Assembly: GCA_023374025.1 (NCBI GenBank)
Contig: SIJG01000093.1
Location: 234,760 to 298,759 of the forward strand
Direction of reading: 5' to 3'
Source: Heterodera schachtii
Lineage: Eukaryota; Nematoda; Chromadorea; Rhabditida; Heteroderidae
DNA length: 64,000 bases
A program made the position numbers and the translations under genes. Under the pieces are notes generated by a model, which saw only the letters and a list, made by a program, of their open reading frames with translations, was not told the origin of the DNA and searched no databases. Shown one piece after another: positions 35,601-47,697 of the stretch; position 1 is the first letter of the stretch, and each line of letters starts with the position of its first letter.

Positions 35601-38345
35601 ACTCTTTCTTACGGTAAAACGGGGAATATATTATGTAATAGTCCATATATAGGCTCAGATTCAGACCCATAGTCATCAGTTCCAATCACAAATTGCTACG
35701 TTGAAGCAACAGCAAGCAGCAGCCCACTAATTGCATATGAGTGAGTGGAAGTGCTTTTAGCAGACAAAGTAAAACTGGACATGGGGTGGATGATCACGCG
35801 ATCACGCACACCCCCGCCGCTTCAACAATGATCGGTCGACCGGGGGTGGGTCGATCGGTGGGTCCATTGTTGTGGGGGGAGGGGGGGGGGGGACGACCAA
35901 AAGAGGGGGGTAAGGGGGGAGTTGCACTCGCCGCACTTCTCTTACTCTCCAGCAGCAGCACACAACCCGACCCAACAATTGCGCAAATGGTGGACAAATG
36001 ACAAAACATATAGGAAATTGGGCGGGGGCATTTGCTTTGTTGTCGCTTTTGGTGGCATTATATGGCGAGGAACGGAGTGGGAAAATTCAAAATTTTGACA
36101 GCGCAGAAAAGGAAACAGACGGACAAAAATCATGGAAAGCAATAAAAAGTGAAAAGAAAGGAAAAGCCCAAAATGGGAAGGCCAATTGGAATTAAGTGAA
36201 AAAAATTGGGAATAAAGCTGACAAAAACAGCTAACAAAAGAAAAAGCCGAAAAACGGACAAATTGTAAAAGACGCTCTTTGAAGCGCGAGAAAAATAAAC
36301 GCCATTAACAGAATGACTCTGCTAATAATAAGAAAGAGTACATCAAAATGTGTGGCTTTTCCCGCTGCGTTTGGTCCTGAAGCACAAAAACCCACTTTTG
36401 TTTTGTCTTAATTTGCTGCGCAAAAGCAAACGATGCTTTTGCTTTAGCCCTTCATAAACAAATTGTAAAGCATTCACATTCATTAAATGGAAAGGGATGA
36501 TTAGCCTAAATTTGTGCACATTTGCTTAACAGTGCGTTGAAGATCAAATTAATTTGCTTATTCCGAGACGAGTTGCGGAGAATCCGTCTGCTGCTGATCA
36601 AACGCAGGGGGAGGAGGAGGAAAAAGCAAACGGAAAATGAGAAAATGGAAAGAAAATTGACAAAATGAAAGTGAGTCAGCGAGTGATCAGCAAAAGTGAT
36701 CTAAACGACGGGGAGCAAAAGTCGCCACGGATTGGGCGCAATTGGTGATTATCTGATCAGAACAGCACAGCTGCTGGTGAGTCAAATCGAATGCACTGAA
36801 ACCGAGGCGAACCGCCGCTCAAGCTTATCACCAGAGCTGATCAGTCAGTGGCTGATCAGTGGCGCGGTGTGAAGCAAACACAAATGGACGGGCAGAGGAG
36901 TGCCCAAAGGTGCGGACGCGGGCGCCGGGCACTCCGCCGGTCGATCACTGATCAACCGGTTGCCTTGCCTTTTGCTTTGGCTTTCATACGCATCAGCGAG
37001 TTCGCGTTGGATGATTAAAGTGTGCATTTATTTACATGGACTGCAAATAAGCGCAGTGTCCATCTGATCGCATTAGCATAATTAAGGGGGGAGAAAAGTG
37101 ACGGAGGAGTGGTTAATCTGAGCAAAGAAGCACACTTTTATTTGCTGCTACTCGTCCAATTGCAACTCTAATGCTGCCCAACGGCTGTCTTGAGAAGGCC
37201 ATTGACTTTTGAAATATATAAATAAATTATTTGTCACCTCCGTGGGCGACAGGAGGGAGGAGGAGGAGGGTGTTTTAATGTGAAATTCCATTTTAAAGTG
37301 AAATTTATTTGCTGTTAATTGATCGTTGTGATTGAATGGATGGGCGGGGGGAGGGAGGGAGAGAGTGTTGGAGAAGTGGACAGTCGGCGAAGGGACAAAC
37401 ACAAAAAGAGAAAGAAGCATAAAGCATGAATTAGCCGGGGGGGGGGGGGAAAGAGCTGCTGCATATGGCGGCGGGTGGAGGAGGGGAGGACAACCGACAG
37501 ATGGTCCGGAAGATTGAGGGTGGGAGAATAATGGAAGGACGGAGGGGCGGAGGGAGGGGGGACGGAAGGACCGCCCGTCCCGCCGCTGGTGGAAGGGTTT
37601 CCGCCCCACCCCACCGCCCGGTCGCCGGACAGATGGGAGGACTTCCGGACCGGCAATGAGAATGAATGAGTGAATTGGACAGTGGTGGACACAACGTCCA
37701 GCAGCAGCAGCAGCAGCAGCAGCGACCAACCGTCGTCCCCCCCCCCCCCACCCGCTCAAAGTGCACTTCCCCTCGGGGGATGGTGATGATGATATTGATC
37801 GGAGGACCACCACCCAACATCCACCGGCAGCGCCAGCGGTGAAGAGGTTGGTCGACACGATGGGTTGCCGCGAAGCGGGCGACTGACCGAACCGACCGGC
37901 CAACGACCATTCCCCGTCCCCCCCCATCACCACCCCAGGCCCATTCATTCGTTCATTGTTGGCCAATGTTTGGTTTGTTGCAACTCCTTCGTCTTCTTCT
38001 TGTGACAGCCTTGGCCTATCTATCCATCCATTGCCATCAAATATTTGAATAGATAAGAAAATGTAAAGAAAAAACAATCCGTCCCCTCCCCCCCCCCCCC
38101 CCCCTCTTTTTTCATTTTTTGTTTGCTTTCCAACAACTTGGATGATAATGTCAATATTTCCATAATTTGTGCAAGATGAGCGATTTTTTATGGCTGCTGT
38201 GTTTTGTACAATATATGTTTATGTAAATGAGCAAAAATACGGAGGAAAAGCCAAAATATATGAATTCAAGACAATGGACAGACTAATGAGTTGCGTTTTG
38301 AGATTCAATTGAGGGCATTTAAAAATAAAAATGGGGTGAAAATCA
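29620..38345. other. Gene-poor stretch, no supported gene
   Basis: AT-rich DNA with numerous G or C homopolymers (for example 30648-30665, 30744-30758, 30816-30834, 32397-32410, 35880-35893), frequent TGATCA and short simple repeats. A 309-codon minus-strand frame at 37148-38077 is GC-rich and low complexity; neighbouring frames are equally open, so I do not call it. CAG repeats at 32675-32692 and 37700-37722 are simple sequence. Confidence 0.4.
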
Positions 38346-38348
38346 TCT

Positions 38349-39018
38349 GGGCCCGTAGAAAAAGAACGAGGTAAGGGTAAGGTTACCCTCAGCTGCGGGT
38401 AACCTTACCCGTTACCCGTAGTAAAAGAGCAACCCCGAGTTGGGGGTAACCTTACCCAGGTAACCTTACCCTCAGCTGCGGGTAACTTTTTACCCGCAGA
38501 AAAAGAATCGGGTAACAAGTAACCTTACCCTCAGCTGCGGGTAAGATTCTTACCCAGGGTTGGACCAGGGTAACCATGCTTTCAAATTTATTAAAAATTC
38601 CAAAATAGAGATACAAAAATAATTTCTTTTGGTAATTAATACTTCTAACTTTGCTCTATCCATTGATCTAAAAATTTTTTTAAAAATTTTAATCTTTCAC
38701 ATAATTATGAAATGTTAAAAATTTGTACTTTTTTTTGCACGGGTTTGGGCCCTTTAGTCACCTAATGAATAGAAAAATTTAAATAAATTTTATTATTTAA
38801 AAATACCTTTAAATTTAATAAAAACTAATTTTAATGCTACCCGCAGAAAAAGAACCGGGTAACGGGTAAGGTTACCCGCAGCTTGGGGTTGGCTAATGGA
38901 GAACCGGGTAACATTCATTTACTACGAATTTACCGCAGCTGGGGGTAAGGTTACCCGGGTAAGGCTACCTGGGTAACCTTACCCGGGTAGCCTTACCTCG
39001 TTCTTTTTCTACGGGCCC
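38349..39018. mobile_element. TIR element with internal GGTAACCTTACC repeats
   Basis: Ends GGGCCCGTAGAAAAAGAACG and CGTTCTTTTTCTACGGGCCC are perfect inverted repeats. The subterminal parts carry many copies of GGGTAAGGTTACCC-like palindromes and CAGCTGCGGGTAA, facing each other across an AT-rich centre. 670 bases, no coding capacity. Confidence 0.85.
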
Positions 39019-39019
39019 T

Positions 39020-42000
39020 GACAAAAGCAAATTGGAGAGTGGAAGAAGAAGCAAAGAAAGTGCAAAATACATATTTGCATATTCAAGAAAATGTAAATAA
39101 ATAATTGGCAGAGAATCGCAGCGGTGCACAGAGTGAGAGAGAGCCAAGCGATTGATCGGATCGGACCAACAAAATAATAAATCCGATGTGGAAAATACGG
39201 GGGGGGGGGGGGGGAGGGGAAACAATGGACGGGGGAGGGGGGGGGGGGGACCAAGGATTTTCTGCTATTTTCTGCCGCGGGTACTGCCGCCGCTGCCTGG
39301 CGCTGCTGCTGCGAGTTGGACGACGCACCCGCCCAACCGCCGCCGGTTTCAACAAGTTCTTCCCCCCCCCCCCATTTTATGATGCGCATTATTTTATGGT
39401 TTCATCGGCTCGGCTGCTGCTTTCCCACGCCACCACTTTCTTTTGCCGCCGCTTTCATTAGCGAAAAGCGGCGGCGGTGTTTTTTAAATTTTTTGCATTG
39501 TTTTGCCCCATCAGAAGGGAAGCGATGAACACACATCATAAACATGGGCAGCAAGCAGAACAGGTAACAAATGCGGACGGGGCAAGTGAATTATTGCGCC
39601 TTTTCAGCTGATTTGGCTGAGAGCTTTCTCCGTCAAAATTTACAAAAAAAAAAAAAAAAAAAATGCTTTTACGCCGCTTTTCTTTTTGTGCTTTTGCACT
39701 TTTTGCCGGGAAATGCCATCATTTTTCATTGTTGCGTAAGCGGATGAATGAATAGATGTTTGTGCTTTTAAGGGCGGTGTCGACAAATGAAAGGATTGGT
39801 GAATGAATGGATGAAAATTAAGCATTCATTTATCATTTTCACCCCTCCCCCCCTATTCTTTTGCTTTATCCCCCCTCCCGCTCTCCCCCCATTTTTGTCC
39901 CTTATGCTTTTTATTTTCAATTTTTTTTGCCGCTGCTTTTTGTAAGGCACAGCTTTTTGTTCCCTTTTAAGTGGGAGAGAGAGAGAGAGAGAGAAGGGCA
40001 TCGCATTTCGCTGGCATTATTCATTTGTATGCTTTGTTTGTAGCTCATCTGCATTTTAAGCACACAGAAATGGACAAACGAACGAACGAACGAACGACGG
40101 ACGGAGAGATGGGAAAAGAAAGAAAAAGTGCGAAAGAGTAGGAAAAAATGATGAAAAATGCAAATATTTAAAAAGGAACAAAAAAGTGAACTAAAATTGG
40201 TTATTTTTGTCCAAATGTGTCCATTTGAAGAACAGCAGAAAAGTGAATTTAAATTTTAAATTAACTCTCTGTTTAAACTTTAAAAGTGAGTTGAGCGGGA
40301 CAGGGACTCTTACAAATTAGCGAAAATTTTGTGACCGAAAATAAGATAAAGGAAAATTATAGAGTATTTCTTTGTGTAATTAAAGTAATTTACAATATTT
40401 TTCCTGAACTCAAAAATTCATTAAATATTTTTGAAAGTTCGTTACCAGATCAATCAAATTAAGAAATTTTATGAAATTCAAAAATTCAAAAATCTAAAGT
40501 ACATTTTTTGTCATTTTTATTTAGAGATAAAAAAAATTTTTGAATACTTTTTTATGAGTGGGAGTCGTTTTGACGCCAGCCCGAGTTTTGCTGTTTCTAA
40601 GTTATTATTTGGCTTGTGCAGAACTTTCGAACTGATGTAAAGATTATGCATTTGGTCGCCAGAAAAAAAAAGTTACATTCAAAAAACTCAGTCTGGAGTC
40701 AAAACTAATTAAAGGATTAATTAAAACTCATAATCATGCGTAATTAAGGGAATGTAATTTTGGCTGATTTCCCGAAAGGAAATGACAAAAAATGATGGGA
40801 AAAAAGCTGCAAATTCAAATTTTCGGCTTTAGATGCTGCTTCTTTACCTGTGTGGTTCAAAAGCATCCAAATCCAAACAATGACAATGACAATGTCCCTT
40901 ATCCTTTTTGCCCCCCCCCCCCTCAAATTGTGCCCCCCCCCCCCCCCTCCCCGCGTTTTGTTTGTCGTTTGTCATGTCTCTCTCTCCCCTTTTCGCTGTC
41001 CCCGTCGTCCACCCCGCCCCCCTCGCTTCAGCTGCTAATAGCAGTCAGCAGGTGGAGGTCATTTCCCTCTTACACTTCCTCCCCTACCGCCCATTTACCT
41101 CCACCAAACTTCCCTCATTTTCTTTCACGGGCGACGGACGGACGGACGGACGGACATTTGTTGTTCTGTGCTGTTGCTAATGGTGGGGGTGGTGAAATAT
41201 GATGAAGCTGAGGGGAGTGGGAATTGAAAAGGCTGACCAACCCCCGGGGGGAAAAGCTGACCCAACCCCAAGGGGGGAGTGATCCGCCTACAGATGCTTC
41301 TGCTGATCAGTAGTCAGTCCTTTGGACTGATCGGGGGACATGCTTCTTTCTTTCTGCAGCCTTTTGATTGGCCATCCTCACGCAAGACGATGTAAAATGA
41401 TAAGACAGACACACAAATGCTGCTATTCCAAAAACAGCAGAAGCCTAAGAGCGAAATGACATTCCTCATATGTATATACAACAGACAAATATTGCAATAT
41501 GATAGCCTAAAAGTAGGAATGAGTACAATGAGTGATCAAAAAGAACGAATCTGATCATAGGGATGGGGAATGTCCGGCCAAATGTTTGTTGTTCACTCAC
41601 CAAAATGGGCAAGCAATTCAAAATGTTAGCAATTAAAATATGAGTGGGTGGGTGGTGTTCCTTTTTTAAATTAAACTCTTTTTTGTCCAATTAATGATTT
41701 GGGTAATTAAATTTAATTGAACATTGAGCCTTAAGAAAACATTTGATTTTGCCCAAAATAATTGGACAGAGCGGGGGAAGGAGAACTTGCTCACAATAAA
41801 GGGTGATGCTGCTGCTGTTGTTGGTGATGTTGTGAGAAGAGTTGACAATGTGCACAAATTGGGGGTGTTTTGTGTGGGATGGACTTGGGGGCGGGCGGAG
41901 GAGAGAGTGGCGGCCGATCGACCATTTTGGAAAAAAACACCGAATTGCATAAATAAATAAACATAAATAAATGAATAAACTTTTCGGTTGATTGCGTGGG

Positions 42001-42690
42001 TGGGGACGGACAAACGATGGAACTGACTGATCAGAAAATGGTTGGTGATTATGATCATGATCATGATGCTGTTTGTTGTTGGTCTTCTCCTGCGCTGCAG
42101 GCGCTTCTTCTTTGCGTGTTTACTTTTAAATCCGTCCCCCGCCCCTCAGGCGTTTTTGGCAATGAATTGGGCGGAGAAAGGGGCGGCGCACTATTTTGAC
42201 TGTCATTAACTCATTAATGAACTAATTATCATTAATTAATTTATTCCTTTTATATCGTGGGAATTGTTTTGTTTTGTGGTTCAAAGAGTGATCATTGACA
42301 TTGCAAGATCAAATGTATCCCTTTTTTTTTGTTGTGATTAGAAAAAGAAATGACAGGAAACGGAGAACGAAAAACGAACGGCGGCGAAGTTAATTTTATA
42401 AATGTTGTTGTTTGTGTAAACATTGTGATTCCTCAAAATTACAATATAACGGAAATAAATAAATAAAAAATAAATATTCAAAAAACAAAGCGTTTGGTGG
42501 CGAAGGTTTGTCGGCTGATCAAATAGCCGTTGAGTGGGGGGGGGGGACGGAAATTTAATTGCTACATAAATTTGTCCCACTAAGAAAGAGCACATTTAAT
42601 TTGATCAAATTGATTAGACATTTTTAATTGCCGAAAGTTTTTCATTAAAAACACAAATAAATAAATAAAAATATATAGTTGTTTTTTCTC
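39020..42690. other. Gene-poor stretch, no supported gene
   Basis: Contains G/C runs (39201-39214, 39239-39250, 40912-40922, 40935-40946), an A run (39642-39662), (GA)n at 39976-39992, GACG/AACG tetranucleotide tracts (40078-40102, 41134-41153) and a GATCAT triplet near 42052. A minus-strand frame at 39260-39389 has a protein-like Gln/Ala segment but no clear splice context. Confidence 0.35.
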
Positions 42691-42696
42691 ATTTAT

Positions 42697-43702
42697 TTAT
42701 GGGTAAATTCGTAATACGTCATTTATTCTTTTTTCACAAATTGGACAGTTTTTCTTTAATTTTTTCTTTGCACATTTCAAACAAGCATTTGAATGTCCGC
42801 AAGGGATAAGGGCGATTTCGCACTTAATTAATTTGCAATTCATTAACGTTTTTAATTACCAATTTCCCGAATTAATTGCCCTTTTCGCCATTGAACATTT
42901 ACCTGATTTCGCTCACAAAACATACAACAGTCCCTCGCCGTCGATTGTCCATTCCCATTTTCCGATCTGTTCGCCTCCCCGTCGCTTTTGCATCTCCGAA
43001 TTCGCAAAGTGCCAGTGATCGGAACGCGACAAAATGCACAAAGTTTGGACTGTTTTAACAATTCTTTTGAGCAAATTTTGCATGTGGAATAATGGCCACA
43101 AGGAATGAAAGCGATTTGGCGCTAAATTAATTTATGGGTTTAAAATTGAGGAGAATGGAGCCAGGAAGCGAGCCGGGAATTCCCGGTCCTCCCAGCCCCG
43201 GTGGAGCTCCCGGCAAAAATTAACAATGGCATGAAAAAGAGCGTCTAACAGATAAATTGCAAAATTTGGAATTAAATTTAGTTAAAAGAAAATTTTCTAC
43301 AATAATTCATAAACAATTTAAAATATTTTTCTTCCTTTGAATTTTTAAATTTTGAAAAAACCCCAAAAAAGCCAATTTTGATGCTTAATTTATTAAAAAT
43401 TGCATTAAATTAAAAAAAAATTCTCCGATGGCGACCATCGGCACCGCCAATGTTTTCATTTCACCCTGAAAATTTTTGTTTGCTCTTTGCCTCGTCACCT
43501 CGTCATCCTCGCAAATCATACACCGAGGCGGTTCTTTGTCCGTTCCGTTCGCTGGCCTTACGCCCATTTCTTCCGGCTTCTTCTTCCTCCTTTTCTCCTG
43601 ATTTTCTTGAGGGCTGTGCCGGAAACTGCACGTCCTTCGCAGCCACCCGTTTGAACTGTTCGTTCTCGATATTCCCGCGTTTGAACTGTTCGTTCTCAAC
43701 AT
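42697..43702 (-). CDS. Double-RING protein, Mind bomb-like RINGs
   Basis: Exons 43499-43702, 42903-43121 and 42697-42822 join in phase. RING 1 is built across the first junction: CMICEDDE then RQIAFIPCGHYSTCKICSKE and LCAFC. RING 2 spans the second: CCMFCERNQ then CEIALIPCGHSNACLKCAKK and KKNCPICEKRINDVLRIYP-stop. Both are C3HC4-type with a PCGH core, the form found in Mind bomb and IAP E3 ubiquitin ligases, so E3 activity is likely. No ankyrin, BIR or HERC domain is present. The N-terminus has three 10-residue repeats (RASSSTAGML, RTNSSNAGIS, RTNSSNGWLR). ATG at 43702 is in frame; a longer start at 43863 is out of frame by one base in an A7 run (see findings). Confidence 0.75.
43427..43449. 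repeat. Degenerate hairpin-family core
   Basis: GATGGCGACCATCGGCACCGCC in the first intron of the double-RING gene matches the hairpin core in complementary orientation, followed by the usual AT-rich flank in reverse. Confidence 0.45.
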
Positions 43703-44099
43703 TCCCGCGGTTGAACTGCTTGCTCTCGACAGTCGCGCGTCGTTTGCGCTTGTCTGCCGGGCGTTTAACGCAATGACAGCAGCTAACGAATTGTTATTAT
43801 TATTGTAGCGCGTGTATGGTTGGATGGGGTTTTTTTGTGAAAGTTCAATGCGAAAAGCGACATTTTGGAGCAGAAAGGTCCTCGTCGTTACGAGAGATAC
43901 CTACACATAAAATAAATATTGAAAAATTTTTTATTGAACATATAAATTTAGCTAACTTTAATTTAAAAGCATTAAAAACGCTTTAATCGTTCGAATGAAA
44001 AGCATTCAGTTAATTTTATGCTTTTATTTATTTTATAAAATCGCATTTGTCGAGTACTGCCCCAAAGCGCTGAGACATGGTTTTAAAGAGATTTTCTGT

Positions 44100-44225
44100 C
44101 CGATCTTATGTTTTATTGAGCATTATTTAATACCATATTTTATTTAATTATCCATCCGTCTCCATTAATCGCTCCGTCTCCAATTGCCCCCCCCCCCCTA
44201 AAATAATTCCCCCGGGGGGATAATT
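44100..44225. repeat. Diverged copy of the 58804 MITE family
   Basis: TTTAATTATCCATCCGTCTC, CATTAATCGCTCCGTCTCC and a closing GGGGGGATAATTAG parallel the TAATTATCTCCCC...GGGGGATAATTAG ends of the 120-base element at 58804. Confidence 0.5.
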
Positions 44226-45512
44226 AGAAAAATAGGATATTTGTCACTGATTTTGGCACCTTTTTTGCCACCTTTTCTTCGCTGTAATAAATATTAATTT
44301 GGACTTTGTCTTTGAAACAACCGGTCAACAATTCCATCTCATAAATCGCAATTTTCACATATTTTTGTCCCTTTCGCTGAATGGCACTGCCAATTGTGAA
44401 GTGTTCCGTTTGGCCGTTCGTTTGGATAAAGTCGCAAAACATTTCAATTTCGAAATCCATCGAACGAATTCGGCGGAAGCCGAACAACGCCGATTGGTAC
44501 ACCTTGACAAATCTGTGAGCAATTGAAACGGTGTCAAATTCGAACACGACGGATGCTTTTCGTGCCAACAATTCATCCTTCATAATCTCAAATTCCTTCT
44601 GAATTGGATTAATGGATACATTACGATGTTTATTTGAGCTCGATATTTTGAAAAAAGCCTGGACTTGGATTACCTGGACAAAAATCCAGGTCCAGGAAAA
44701 ATCGAGGCTTCTCGATACCTGGACCCAGGCCTGGACCTGGATTTTTTAAATTTGTTTGAAAAAGCATAACAAAGGTTTGAAAAAAGCAACTAATTGCTTA
44801 GGAACATCTAAAAGTATTTAATTGACAATAAAAATGGGTTTTTTAAATTATTTAATCATTTTTTGAAAACTCAAATAATATATTGGTGCCTTAATAATAA
44901 ATTTTAAAATTTGTCCGAATTCCAGATTTTCCTGGACCTGGATTTTTTCAGTTTGACCTGGACCTGGACAAAAATCCAGGCCCAGGAAAAATCCAGGTTG
45001 CCAAAAAATGACCTGGACCTGGATCCATAGATCCAGGCCGAACTCTAATGTTTATGATTCTTTTTGACATGAAATGCTTTTGTTGTTAATTTTTAAAATT
45101 TATTTGCTGCCTTTAATTCAGTCCGTTTCAAACCAACCGATTCGCCCGAATTGAGCGAGTTCGTTATTCGAATGTACGCCTTCGGGTCGTTCTGGTTGCA
45201 GCTGCCCAAGTCGACCGTCCTCATGATCATTTCACCAATCTCGCAACTTTTAAATTCCCTCCCGACAACGACTTTCGGCTGTTGCTGCTGGTCATTGGCA
45301 TGCAAATCATTATTGGTGCCATCCGCAGAAGAAGAAGCATTTGGCGGACGATAATTATAATTACGATCATAACAAGTGAACTCCGCCACATAGAGCAAAT
45401 TGGACGGTTTCACCGAAATGCGAATTGCCACAAAATGCGGCAAATTGACAGCCAAAAGAATAATTAAAAACAAATTAAACAGCGAATTGAACGCAAAATA
45501 CGGAAAACCCAT
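44224..45512 (-). CDS. Secreted protein of unknown family, two exons
   Basis: Exon 1 is 45138-45512, exon 2 is 44224-44598; donor GTTGGT after SLNSGES and acceptor CCAATTCAG are both in phase 0, giving 249 residues. The N-terminus MGFPYFAFNSLFNLFLIILL continues AVNLPHFVA and is a good signal peptide. The rest has six Cys in the mature part and a Gln/Asp-rich insert (about residues 55-80), with a C-terminal half of probable beta strands (KYVKIAIYEMELLTG, VQINIYYSEE). No family is recognised. The ATG is preceded by TTATTTTAAAGG, like a trans-splice acceptor. The intron holds the repeat at 44640-45045. The two exons could instead be two genes. Confidence 0.55.
44640..45045. repeat. Inverted repeat of CCTGGACCTGGATTTTT motifs
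   Basis: Multiple copies in both orientations of CCTGGACCTGGA and AAAAATCCAGG at the two ends of a 400-base AT-rich block, giving MITE-like structure. It sits inside the intron of the secreted-protein gene. Confidence 0.7.
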
Positions 45513-45993
45513 CCTTTAAAATAAATAAATTTGTTTAAAATCTGTTGAAAATGGGGAGTAATAATAATATTTTGCTAAAAATATTATAGAATTTTCAGCT
45601 TTTTAAGAATTACTACGAAGATTTATTGTATTTATTATATGATATTCAATTTTAGCAGGCATCCGTGGGCAGAGAGAGAAATGCCAAAACCAATTTGGAA
45701 GGCAACAAAAGGGGAGGGGAAGGAAGAAAATGGCACTGGCATTAGCCAATTGATTGGCAATGATTGTGCAAATCTGCTGAATTTAATATATGTTTATTAT
45801 TTTATAATTGTAGTCAAAATGTAAGGGGGCGAATATTTGCGCAAAAGGTAAAGCGTAATTAGCAAAAAGCGGCGCTTTTTAAATTTAGAAATGATAAATT
45901 CGTTTTAATTTTTGGTGTCTTCGCATTGAAAATATTATTATTAATATCAAAATAATAAAAAAAGAAACAAAATTAATATTATAATAAACAAAT

Positions 45994-47697
45994 TCAAAGC
46001 TTCTTTGCGCCCATCGTTTCCCACTCTTCGGATTGGAACAAAACGAAGCGAACGTAATAAAAACCTGCAGGGATTTAGCAAATGCATAATCAGTGGACGA
46101 AAAAGCAGGAAAAACGAACAGAGAAATGCGAGGTAAAGCGTAGGAAAAGCGACCCGGGACACCTTAATTAATAAAATATAATTAATTAATTAGCAATTAA
46201 TTGCTTTTACAATGTCCACTCGTTTGGACAGGTCCACGCCGGAGCCGAACAGTTGTCGCAACCGTCGCATGGCCCTGCCAAAGACGGCGAACGGTCGCTC
46301 ACGCCGACGGCGCTTTGAGGGCGAACAGCCACTTCTGCGCCGCGGGAAGAATGTGTTGTTCTCCAGACTCAGCGGCGGATGGTCGCCGTTGGTATCGCCG
46401 ACGAAGCCGACGATGGCACTATTGTTGTTATTATTGTTGTTGGTGCCCGGCACAGTGAGCAGTTGTTTCTGTTGTTGGCTCTTAGTGGACTGCGATTTGG
46501 GTGCAAAAAAGTCCGGGTGATAAATGTTGGGAGGGGGCGGACAGAGACATTCCTGAATACGGTAGGCGGGATAATCCATTTAATTACGGTATGAGGAAGG
46601 GAAATGGTAAACCATCTAATGATTGAATTAAATCGATAAAATGATACAGTAGGGGGGGGGGATAATCCCTTTAACTACGGTATGAGGAAGGGAAATGGTA
46701 ATGGCCTAATGAATTATTAATCGACATAATGATTAATGATGGATGGATGAGCTTATATGACTGATCACTGAATGTTTTTGATGGTTGGCTTCTTCCTTCA
46801 CCTGCTGAAATGTCATACTCAATCGTCCGATGCCCGACTTTCCCCGCTTCTCAATGTTCATAAATTCCCTTCGCCCATAGTAATTGACGAGCGCATACTC
46901 CAAAAGAGCGGCAAAAATGAAGGCGAGGCATGCGCCGATCCAAACATCGACGGCCTTTTCAATGTGGCATTTTAACATTTGGATTTAATAATTTTAATTT
47001 TTTAAAAATTTTAAAATTGGAACATTTATTAAACACTCACTTTAATATATGAAACGGGCGGTAATTTCGAGTTGATGCCGGATGCTTGAGTGGTCATTGT
47101 TAGCAGCCCAAAACGAATTAAAAATTACAAAAAAGATAGCGTTTTGTTTTGCTTACGTTGTGACGCCCAACGAAACGCGTGCCGGCACTAAAAAAGTTAA
47201 AGCAAAAATTGTTTACCCAAAAAACAATATATTGTAAATTGGATAAACCTGCATCTTTGTCAAGCCAAAAAGACACCTCAAAAATTGGAAATTTTCAAAA
47301 TTTATATTTTTTGGAAATTTTTAAAATTTATGCTAACCCACGAAACGACGACTAACATAACACCTGCCAATAAAAGAATGTAATAATAGGCATAAACATT
47401 TGTTAAAGTTCCAAATCACCAACAGGGAATGTACAGTTGGATCAAATAGTAGCTGAAAAAGGTGGGCAATGAAAAAATAGTGACGGGGCCCAAAAAGGCC
47501 GTAATTACGCCCAGCCGAGCCCTGATCAAAAGCCTTTTTTAGCCCAAATCTCACGCAAAATTTAATTTGGGTCTTTGTATTAAAGAGTTTCATTTCCTAT
47601 TTTTAGCATTTAATTTTTTTTGGACATAATCGTGTCCCCAATATTGACCTGTATTCACGGCGCAACATAAGCTTAACCCGCACGCATGAGTACTCTC
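45994..47697 (-). CDS. avr-14: Distal alternative M1-M4 cassette of the avr-14-like gene
   Basis: Exons 47649-47697, 47424-47452, 47338-47363, 47249-47276, 47157-47187, 47041-47107, 46802-46954, 46211-46552, 46099-46162, 45994-46064; joined to the shared exons they would give 539 residues. It begins GEYSCVRVKLMLRREYS and has M1 (YYLIQLYIPC, MLVVVSWVS), VPARVSLGVTT, LLTMTTQASGINSKLPPVSY, M3 (AVDVWIGACLAFIF), a long Asn/Ser/Arg-rich loop, KRVDI and M4. It resembles the proximal cassette and GLC-2-type subunits. M4 is odd: VSRVAFPTLYLAFLCSFFLL lacks the usual FN..YW core, and a charged tail follows. The intron before exon 47041-47107 ends in GG and not AG (47108-47109). It has no extracellular domain of its own, so it can only be a splice alternative or a relic. 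Confidence 0.85.

Noticed and set aside
37148..38077. 309-codon minus-strand open frame
   Set aside because: GC-rich, low complexity, with other long frames on both strands at the same place and no domain or splice context; likely composition-driven.
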